NCBI GenBank assembly: GCA_937868025.1
Contig: CALMLJ010000614.1
Location: forward strand, 1-5,400
DNA length: 5,400 nucleotides
Direction of reading: 5' to 3'
From: an uncultured Acidimicrobiaceae bacterium
GTDB lineage: Bacteria; Actinomycetota; Acidimicrobiia; Acidimicrobiales; Microtrichaceae
Part shown: positions 1 through 5,400 of the stretch, piece by piece
Layout: each line of letters begins with the position of its first letter
Numbering within the stretch: the first letter of the stretch is position 1
Made by a program: the position numbers and the translations under genes
The notes under the pieces: generated by a model
What the model saw: the letters and a program-made list of their open reading frames with translations, nothing else
Told to the model about the DNA's origin: nothing
The model's database searches: none

Positions 1-537
1 GAGTTCGCGCTCGAGACCCAGACGCTCACCCTGCTCCCGTCGGAGTGGCTCACGTCGTTCGACCCGACCTCGACGAGTTCGGTGATGGCCCACGAGCTCG
101 CTCACCAGTGGTTCGGCGATGCCGTCACCCCGGCGCGTTGGTCCGACATCTGGCTCAACGAGGGCTTCGCCACCTACGGCGAGTGGCTGTGGAATGACCA
201 CATCGGAACGACGCCGATCGACGACGCCGTCGACGATGCCATGGCGCAGGCTCCCCGGTGGCGCGAAGCGTTCGGTCCGGTGACCTCGCCCGCTGCGCCG
301 GTCCTGTTCTCCCCCAACGAGTACGACGGCGCGGGCATCGTGCTCCACGCACTCCGACTGACCGTGGGTGACGACGTGTTCTTCGAGATCCTGCGCACGT
401 GGGCGTCCGAGCGGGACGGCACCTCGGCGACCACCGAGGACTTCCAGGAACTCGCCACCCGGCTCGCCGGACAGGACCTCGTCCCGTTCTTCGACGCGTG
501 GCTCCGGTCGCCCACACTGCCAACGATGCCGCGCTGA
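1..537 (+). CDS. M1-family zinc aminopeptidase, C-terminal part (5' end outside window)
   Basis: Frame 1 is open from the first base to a TGA at 535-537, giving 178 residues of a gene that begins upstream. The zinc site is clear: HELAH at fragment residues 31-35 (metal ligands H31 and H35, catalytic E32), and a third ligand E54 in NEGFA, which matches the HExxH-x18-E spacing of the M1 (gluzincin) family. The ALETQT stretch at residues 4-9 sits where M1 enzymes carry the substrate-binding GAMEN-type motif. Y108 in the [13 protein letters not shown] segment is the likely transition-state tyrosine. The protein stops soon after the helical segment ending in [10 protein letters not shown], as in short bacterial M1 enzymes that lack the large C-terminal helical domain of PepN. 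The expected role is removal of N-terminal residues from peptides. Cell location cannot be judged without the N-terminus. It converges with the MarR-type gene, leaving 31 bp in which I see no strong terminator. Confidence 0.93.
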   Translation, partial: EFALETQTLTLLPSEWLTSFDPTSTSSVMAHELAHQWFGDAVTPARWSDIWLNEGFATYGEWLWNDHIGTTPIDDAVDDAMAQAPRWREAFGPVTSPAAPVLFSPNEYDGAGIVLHALRLTVGDDVFFEILRTWASERDGTSATTEDFQELATRLAGQDLVPFFDAWLRSPTLPTMPR

Positions 538-568
538 GCAAGCGGGCCTCAGCTGACCAGGAGTCGGC

Positions 569-1027
569 TCAGCGCTGGGCTCGGAGTGCGTCGATGATCG
601 GGTGGAACACCGACACCAGCACCTTCGCCGCGTCGTCGTCCACGAACGAGGTGAACGCGCGCTCGACCCCGGCGAGATGCGCACTCGACGCGTCCTTCAG
701 GCGGGCCCGACCGGCCTCGGTGAGCACCGCCCAGCGGACCCGGGCGTCGGCGGGATCGGGTTCGCGCCCGACGAGGCCGGCCGCGTCCAGCCGGTCGACC
801 AGCCGGGTGCAGTTCGAGCGGCTGAGCAGCACGGCGTCGGCCAACTCGCTCATGCGGCGCCGGCCCCCTGCTTCCGAGAGCTGGACGAGCACGTCGTACC
901 AGCCCAGCGGAAGATCCCGCTGCGCCCGCAACTCGGCATCGAGCAGCTCGGTCACGCGGGCGTGGGCCTCGAGGAAGCTGCGCCATGCCTCCAGCTGGAG
1001 CGGGTGAGGTTCGCGCTCGGTCGCCAT
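569..1027 (-). CDS. MarR-family winged-helix transcriptional regulator
   Basis: This 152-residue protein has the size and layout of MarR regulators. A helical dimerisation segment (about 10-40) is followed by a winged helix-turn-helix (about 42-105) and a C-terminal helix (about 118-150). The recognition helix region is SRSNCTRLVDRLDAAGLV (69-86), very close to the usual MarR pattern of TRLVDRLE..GLV. The wing follows as REPDPADARVRWAVLT (88-103), with the usual acidic/Arg turn. A single cysteine, C73, lies in the recognition helix. The ATG at 1027 is preferred because it gives the normal family length and lies 6 nt after a TANNNT hexamer. No well-placed Shine-Dalgarno is present, so translation may be leaderless. 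It is divergent from the pirin gene, and two matching palindromes lie between them, so it probably represses pirin and perhaps itself. The ligand is unknown. Confidence 0.93.
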   Translation of the reverse strand: MATEREPHPLQLEAWRSFLEAHARVTELLDAELRAQRDLPLGWYDVLVQLSEAGGRRRMSELADAVLLSRSNCTRLVDRLDAAGLVGREPDPADARVRWAVLTEAGRARLKDASSAHLAGVERAFTSFVDDDAAKVLVSVFHPIIDALRAQR

Positions 1028-1033
1028 GACCTC

Positions 1034-1039
1034 ATCCTA
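1034..1039 (-). promoter_or_regulatory. Putative -10 element of the MarR-type gene (leaderless start)
   Basis: On the minus strand the hexamer TAGGAT (TANNNT pattern) ends 6 nt before the regulator's ATG, so transcription would begin at or next to the A of the start codon. No convincing -35 was found at normal spacing. The palindrome at 1058-1071 lies upstream at about the -35 distance, which would allow autoregulation. This is inferred from pattern and spacing only. Confidence 0.4.
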
Positions 1040-1057
1040 TCCAGCATGCAGCATTCG

Positions 1058-1071
1058 ATTGCACTTGCAAT
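1058..1071. promoter_or_regulatory. Putative MarR operator, copy 1 (ATTGCA-CT-TGCAAT)
   Basis: This is a perfect inverted repeat with 6-bp arms around a 2-bp centre. Its right arm contains TTGCAA (1065-1070), which I read as the -35 of the pirin promoter. The same core, TTGCA-N2-TGCAA, recurs at 1092-1103, with centres 33 bp apart, close to three helical turns. AT-rich TTGCA-type palindromes of this size are typical of MarR-family binding sites, and the regulator gene is adjacent. The symmetry is directly visible; binding by this regulator is inferred. Confidence 0.65.
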
Positions 1072-1092
1072 TACCTTCCTCCCTGGTATAGT
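1065..1092 (+). promoter_or_regulatory. Putative sigma-70-type promoter of the pirin gene
   Basis: TTGCAA (1065-1070) and TATAGT (1087-1092) are separated by 16 bp and match the -35 and -10 consensus well for such GC-rich DNA. Transcription would start at about 1098-1100, leaving a leader of roughly 25 nt that includes the purine-rich ribosome-binding site. Both hexamers overlap or touch the palindromes at 1058-1071 and 1092-1103, so a bound dimer at either site should block RNA polymerase. Confidence 0.6.
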
Positions 1093-1103
1093 TGCAGTTG
1101 CAA
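1092..1103. promoter_or_regulatory. Putative MarR operator, copy 2 (TTGCA-GT-TGCAA)
   Basis: This is a perfect inverted repeat with 5-bp arms and a 2-bp centre, sharing its core with the site at 1058-1071. It begins on the last base of the putative -10 of pirin and covers the expected transcription start. Two matching sites that bracket one promoter argue for repression of pirin by the divergent MarR-type protein. Confidence 0.62.
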
Positions 1104-1110
1104 TCATCTC

Positions 1111-1119
1111 GGAAGGGGG
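1111..1119 (+). promoter_or_regulatory. Shine-Dalgarno sequence of the pirin gene
   Basis: The purine run GGAAGGGGG ends 5 nt before the ATG at 1125. It decides the start in favour of that ATG rather than the in-frame TTG at 1092, which lies inside the putative operator, at the end of the -10 hexamer and upstream of the expected transcript start. Confidence 0.7.
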
Positions 1120-1124
1120 TCGCC

Positions 1125-1880
1125 ATGACCGACACGAACACCACCACCGGCGCCGCAGCGACGAGCGCCACCATCGACATCCGCCGGGCCGACACCCGCC
1201 CCCGCACCGAGCTGGGTTGGCTCGACGGTCGGCACAGCTTCAGCTTCGGGTCGCACTACGACCCGACGAACCTCGGCCACGGCCTCCTCATCGTCTCGAA
1301 CGACGACCGGGTCGCCCCGGGTGGCGGCTTCGGCACTCACCCCCATCGCGACATGGAGATCGTCACCTGGGTCCTCGACGGCCAGCTCGAGCACCGTGAC
1401 TCCGAGGGCAACGTCGGCCTCCTGTACCCGGGCCTCGCCCAGCGCATGTCGGCCGGAACCGGCATCCAGCACTCCGAGATGAACGCGTCGCGGAGTGTGC
1501 CGGTGCATCTGGTGCAGATGTGGGTCGTTCCCGCCGAAACGGGGATCCGCCCCGGCTACGAACAGCTCGACGTCAACGAGCGCCTCGACGCCGGCGGCCT
1601 CGTCTCCGTCGCCTCGGGCCGCGGCCACGAGGGAGCGATCACCATCCATCAACCCGGCGCCGTCATGTGGGTCGGCCGACTCGGCGACGGAGAGACCGTC
1701 GCCCTGCCCGATGCCCCCTACGTGCACCTCTTCGTCGCCCGCGGCTCGGTCTCGCTCGGTGGTGACACCCTCGTCGAAGGCGACGCCGCCCGCCTGACGG
1801 CAGCCGGTGCCGTGGACGTCACGGGCGTCGACGGCGCGGAGATCATCGTCTGGGAGTCCGACCGCGACTCCGGCCGCTGA
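1125..1880 (+). CDS. Pirin-family bicupin protein (YhaK/YhhW type)
   Basis: This 251-residue protein is clearly a pirin. The N-terminal cupin starts with HSFSFGSHYDPTNLGHG (37-53), the family's entry motif. The metal site is FGTHPHRDMEIVTWVLDG (69-86) and GTGIQHSEMN (111-120). H72, H74, H116 and E118 correspond to the three His and one Glu that hold iron in characterised pirins. The C-terminal cupin (about 150-245) is divergent and has no obvious second metal site, as is usual. Bacterial relatives have been reported as quercetin 2,3-dioxygenases or as redox-responsive proteins, but the natural substrate is often unknown and cannot be read here. There is no signal peptide, so it is probably cytoplasmic. 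It is preceded by a good promoter and flanked by two putative operators of the divergent MarR-type regulator, which suggests induction by a small molecule or oxidative stress. Confidence 0.94.
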   Translation: MTDTNTTTGAAATSATIDIRRADTRPRTELGWLDGRHSFSFGSHYDPTNLGHGLLIVSNDDRVAPGGGFGTHPHRDMEIVTWVLDGQLEHRDSEGNVGLLYPGLAQRMSAGTGIQHSEMNASRSVPVHLVQMWVVPAETGIRPGYEQLDVNERLDAGGLVSVASGRGHEGAITIHQPGAVMWVGRLGDGETVALPDAPYVHLFVARGSVSLGGDTLVEGDAARLTAAGAVDVTGVDGAEIIVWESDRDSGR

Positions 1881-1885
1881 CCGGT

Positions 1886-1899
1886 CGCCCGCTCGGGCG
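1886..1899. terminator. Small GC hairpin between convergent stop codons
   Basis: CGCCC (1886-1890) and GGGCG (1895-1899) pair around the tetraloop GCTC. The hairpin lies in the 20-bp gap between the pirin stop (1878-1880) and the phosphodiesterase stop (1901-1903), so it could weakly end transcription from both sides. There is no U-tract on either strand, so it is not a canonical intrinsic terminator and may be a chance result of high GC. Confidence 0.3.
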
Positions 1900-1900
1900 T

Positions 1901-2878
1901 TCAGCCGCAGGCGTCACGACCGCCCGGGAGGGCGGCCACCAACGGCCGCAGCACGTCGGGAGCGTTGGTGAACAGGCCGTCGACACCGGCAGCGATCAGC
2001 CGGGTCATCTCTGCCGGGTCGTCGACGGTGTACGGGTGAACGTCGAGACACTGCGAGTGGGCTGCGTCGACGAGCGCCTCGTCGACGTTGCCGCTCGACG
2101 GTCCGACCCCCACGGCGTAGTCGCCGACCCCGTCGAGGATCGCCGGGTCCAGCGGCTCGCCGCTGGTCACGAGGAGCAGGACGAGTGGCAACTCGGGACG
2201 CAGCGAGTGGACGAGCCGCAGGCTCTCGGCGCTGAAGGACTGGATGATCACGGATCGCTCGCCGGCGGCGGAGGTGCCGTCCGCCGGCGGGCCGACCTCG
2301 TCGAGCACGTCGAGCAGCGCCTGCTCCATGCCCGGCTGGGCCTCGGGTGACTTGGTCTCGATGTAGAACCGTGCGCGGCCGGCGTAGCGCTCGAGCACCT
2401 CGCGCAGCGTCGGGATCCGGAGCTGGGCGAACGCCGGATCGGCACGATCGGGGTGGGCCTCGTTGAACCAGGAGCCCACGTCGCACGCGGACAGCTGCGC
2501 GAGCGTCTTCGACGCGACCGGCCCCGTGCACGCGTCGGCAGGGCCGCGTGCCGTGCGGTCGAGGATCGGGTCGTGCAGCACGACCAGCTGGCCGTCCGCC
2601 GTCATCTGCAGGTCCTGCTCGATGTAGTCGGCGCCCTGCTCGAGGGCCAGGTCGTAGGACGCGAACGTGTGCTCGGGCGCGTAGGCCGACGCGCCCCGGT
2701 GGGCGATCACCACCGTGGACCGCGGCGCCGGTGGTGCCACGGTCGTGCTCGATGTCGACGTCGTGCCGTCGCGTCGACTCGACGACAGTGCGCCGCCGGC
2801 ACTCCCCGAGTCGTCCTCGCCCGAGCAACCGAGCGCAACGACGGTGAGCGCCATGACCACCGCCGTCAGACGCCGCAT
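1901..2878 (-). CDS. Secreted glycerophosphodiester phosphodiesterase, putative lipoprotein
   Basis: This 325-residue protein would split glycerophosphodiesters into sn-glycerol 3-phosphate and an alcohol outside the membrane. A lipoprotein signal opens it: MRR, a hydrophobic stretch (4-17) and the lipobox ALGC with C18 as the anchor. A Ser/Thr/Pro-rich linker follows (about 19-54). The GDPD barrel begins with VIAHRGASAYAPEHT (57-71). H60 and R61 are active-site residues, E87 and D89 in IEQDLQMTADG bind the metal, H102 in LHDP is the second catalytic histidine, and E174 in YIETKSP is a further ligand. It resembles periplasmic GlpQ more than cytosolic UgpQ. C117, C132, C277 and C324 could form disulphides. 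The ATG at 2878 is chosen because it creates the lipoprotein signal; an in-frame ATG at 3043 would add 55 unrelated residues overlapping cysS. It starts 4 nt after the cysS stop, so the two are probably cotranscribed. No strong Shine-Dalgarno is visible. Confidence 0.93.
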   Translation of the reverse strand: MRRLTAVVMALTVVALGCSGEDDSGSAGGALSSSRRDGTTSTSSTTVAPPAPRSTVVIAHRGASAYAPEHTFASYDLALEQGADYIEQDLQMTADGQLVVLHDPILDRTARGPADACTGPVASKTLAQLSACDVGSWFNEAHPDRADPAFAQLRIPTLREVLERYAGRARFYIETKSPEAQPGMEQALLDVLDEVGPPADGTSAAGERSVIIQSFSAESLRLVHSLRPELPLVLLLVTSGEPLDPAILDGVGDYAVGVGPSSGNVDEALVDAAHSQCLDVHPYTVDDPAEMTRLIAAGVDGLFTNAPDVLRPLVAALPGGRDACG

Positions 2879-2882
2879 CGGA

Positions 2883-4238
<1,356 letters not shown>

Positions 4239-4245
4239 GGCCCGT

Positions 4246-4251
4246 ACGGTA
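4246..4251 (-). promoter_or_regulatory. Putative -10 element of cysS (leaderless start)
   Basis: On the minus strand TACCGT (TANNNT) ends 7 nt before the cysS ATG, placing the transcript start at the start codon. The 7 nt between them contain no Shine-Dalgarno. No good -35 is visible at 16-18 bp, which is common for actinobacterial promoters. The layout matches that proposed for the MarR-type gene. Confidence 0.4.
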
Positions 4252-4318
4252 GTGGTGTTCCCCACCACCCCACGATCCGATTCCGGCTGGGTCGATCACC
4301 CCGACGTGCCCCACGGAC

Positions 4319-4348
4319 TCGACACCGCGCCGACGACGGGTGGAAAAT
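4319..4348 (+). promoter_or_regulatory. Possible promoter of the alpha/beta-hydrolase gene
   Basis: TCGACA (4319-4324, 5 of 6 matches to the -35 consensus) and GAAAAT (4343-4348, 4 of 6 to the -10) are 18 bp apart. A transcript would start within a few bases of the ATG at 4358, again giving little or no leader. The -10 lies in the only short A-rich run of the 119-bp gap between this gene and divergent cysS. The match is modest. Confidence 0.3.
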
Positions 4349-4357
4349 CGTCGGTCC

Positions 4358-5400
4358 ATGACTGCACCACTGCAAGCGCACCGCGACGGGACGACCACGT
4401 TGCACGATGGCCGCGAGCTCGGCTGGGCCATCTTCGGTGACCCCGAGGGCGACACCGTGTTCTGGTTCCACGGCACGCCGGGCGCCCGCTCGCAGCTGCC
4501 CCACGACGCCGGGACCCTCGCGGTCGAGCGCGGGTTGCGCATCGTGACGGTGGAGCGACCCGGAACGGGTGACTCGACGCCGCACGTCTACGAGCAGATC
4601 GTGGAGTTCGCCGCCGACCTCCGCCAGGTCGCTGATCACCTCGACGCCGACGAGTTCGCGGTGGTCGGTCTTTCCGGCGGTGGGCCCTACCTGTTGGCTG
4701 CGGCGCACGAGCTGGGCGACCGGATGCGAGCCGGCGTGGTGCTCGGCGGCATCGGCCCGACCCGGGGCGCCGACTCCATCGTCAGCCACACGCTGCTCCT
4801 GGTGCCGGCCGCCGCCCTGCTGGAGCGGGTGCGCCGGCCGCTCGCGAAGGGGCTCCACGACGCGATCGACCTCGTCAAGCCGTACGCCGATCCCGCCGTC
4901 GACATCTTCTTCCGGCTCCTGCCCGGCGACCGCGCCCACATGACCGCCCGCCCGCTCGACCGCCGCCAGTTCACCGCGGATCTGGTCGACGCCAACGATC
5001 GGTCGGGCATGGGCGCGGCCATCAACGACCTGATCCTGTTCGGCCGCCACTGGGGCTTCGAGCTCCGCAACGTGAAGGTCCCGATCGTGTTCTACGGCGG
5101 CAGCAGCGACATCATCGTGCCGTACCTCCACGCGGAACGGCAGTCCAAGCGCGTCGCCGGCTCGCGGCTGCGCACCTACGAGGGTCGTGGCCACTTCGCC
5201 GGCTACACCACCCCCGCCGACATCCTCGACGACCTCCGCGAGCTCTGGCCGGCGACACCGGTCGTGACGGCACCCCCGGCACAGAAGGCGGTGGCGAAGA
5301 AGGCCCCCGCCAAGAGCTCGGCCGCCAAGAAGCCTGCTGCCAGGAAGGCGCCAGCGAACAAGGCGCCGGCCAACAAGGCCGCGCCAGCGAAGAAGGCCGC
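4358..5400 (+). CDS. Alpha/beta-hydrolase with Lys/Ala/Pro-rich C-terminal tail (3' end outside window)
   Basis: The frame from ATG 4358 is open to the window end (347 complete codons, no stop reached). Residues 1-297 form an alpha/beta-hydrolase. The oxyanion loop is HGTPGAR (38-44), and ERPGTGDST (66-74) fits the common DRPG.G.S strand-loop. The nucleophile elbow is GLSGGG with S106, the acid is D251 in GGSSDIIVP, and the base is H279 in GRGHF. All three catalytic residues are present, so it should be an active esterase, lipase or similar enzyme; the substrate is not readable. A cap region spans roughly 135-225. From about residue 305 the protein becomes a disordered basic tail (see the repeat entry). 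There is no signal peptide or membrane segment, so it is probably cytoplasmic. A GTG at 4340 is an alternative in-frame start, but the ATG is preferred because the possible promoter overlaps the GTG. It is divergent from cysS. Confidence 0.9.
   Translation, partial: MTAPLQAHRDGTTTLHDGRELGWAIFGDPEGDTVFWFHGTPGARSQLPHDAGTLAVERGLRIVTVERPGTGDSTPHVYEQIVEFAADLRQVADHLDADEFAVVGLSGGGPYLLAAAHELGDRMRAGVVLGGIGPTRGADSIVSHTLLLVPAAALLERVRRPLAKGLHDAIDLVKPYADPAVDIFFRLLPGDRAHMTARPLDRRQFTADLVDANDRSGMGAAINDLILFGRHWGFELRNVKVPIVFYGGSSDIIVPYLHAERQSKRVAGSRLRTYEGRGHFAGYTTPADILDDLRELWPATPVVTAPPAQKAVAKKAPAKSSAAKKPAARKAPANKAPANKAAPAKKA
5270..5400 (+). repeat. Repetitive coding segment for a basic KA/PAK tail resembling histone H1/HU tails
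   Basis: This part of the hydrolase frame encodes residues 305-347 and continues past the window. Residues 310-347 contain 11 Lys, 1 Arg, 16 Ala and 5 Pro out of 38, with no Asp or Glu. Lysines recur about every five residues (315, 325, 330, 335, 340, 345), and the unit APANK is repeated exactly in tandem (331-335 and 336-340). At DNA level GCGAAGAAGGCC occurs at 5294-5305 and 5387-5398, and AAGGCG/AAGGCC words recur throughout. Such tails in histone H1 and in actinobacterial HU proteins bind nucleic acid; a matching function here is inferred. The tail is in frame with the hydrolase and no stop separates them. Confidence 0.85.

Noticed and set aside
538..568. Terminator between the aminopeptidase and MarR genes
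   Set aside because: TCAGCTGA at 549-556 is a palindrome, but with no loop, and neighbouring stems are only 3 bp. No T-run follows on either strand.
1092..1124. Earlier pirin start at TTG 1092
   Set aside because: It lies in the palindrome and the last base of the putative -10. The ATG at 1125 has a strong Shine-Dalgarno at the right distance.
602..1399. A 265-codon plus-strand open frame across the MarR gene, the intergenic region and the start of pirin
   Set aside because: It crosses two well-supported genes and their control region, has no recognisable domain, and ends in Arg/His/Pro-rich sequence typical of a wrong frame.

Overview
The window is GC-rich bacterial DNA carrying six protein-coding genes, packed with short gaps. 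The base composition, the -10-like TANNNT hexamers placed 6-7 nt in front of two start codons (a leaderless layout), and the protein styles point to an actinobacterium. I lean towards an Acidimicrobiia-like lineage, but that is an inference from style only. No rRNA, tRNA, CRISPR array, insertion sequence or phage gene is visible.

Left part (1-1880): the 3' end of a short bacterial M1-family zinc aminopeptidase gene runs rightward and converges on a leftward MarR-type regulator gene (569-1027). The regulator is divergent from a pirin-family cupin gene (1125-1880). The 97 bp between them holds two copies of the same palindrome, TTGCA-N2-TGCAA. One lies on the putative -35 and one next to the putative -10 of the pirin promoter. 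This is a small regulator/target unit: the MarR protein probably represses pirin, and possibly itself.

Middle part (1901-4238, leftward): cysS (cysteinyl-tRNA synthetase) is followed after 4 nt by a secreted, probably lipid-anchored glycerophosphodiester phosphodiesterase. The two are probably cotranscribed. The pirin and phosphodiesterase genes converge with only 20 bp between their stop codons, and those 20 bp contain a small GC hairpin.

Right part (4358-5400, rightward, runs off the end): divergent from cysS is an alpha/beta-hydrolase gene with a complete visible catalytic set (Ser106, Asp251, His279). After the hydrolase fold ends, near residue 298, the frame continues into a Lys/Ala/Pro-rich, acid-free tail resembling the C-terminal tails of histone H1 and of actinobacterial HU proteins. 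This tail is still open at the window edge. The enzyme-plus-nucleic-acid-binding-style-tail combination is the most unusual item here. The rest is ordinary chromosomal content, and I see no convincing evidence of a new multi-gene defence or mobile system.
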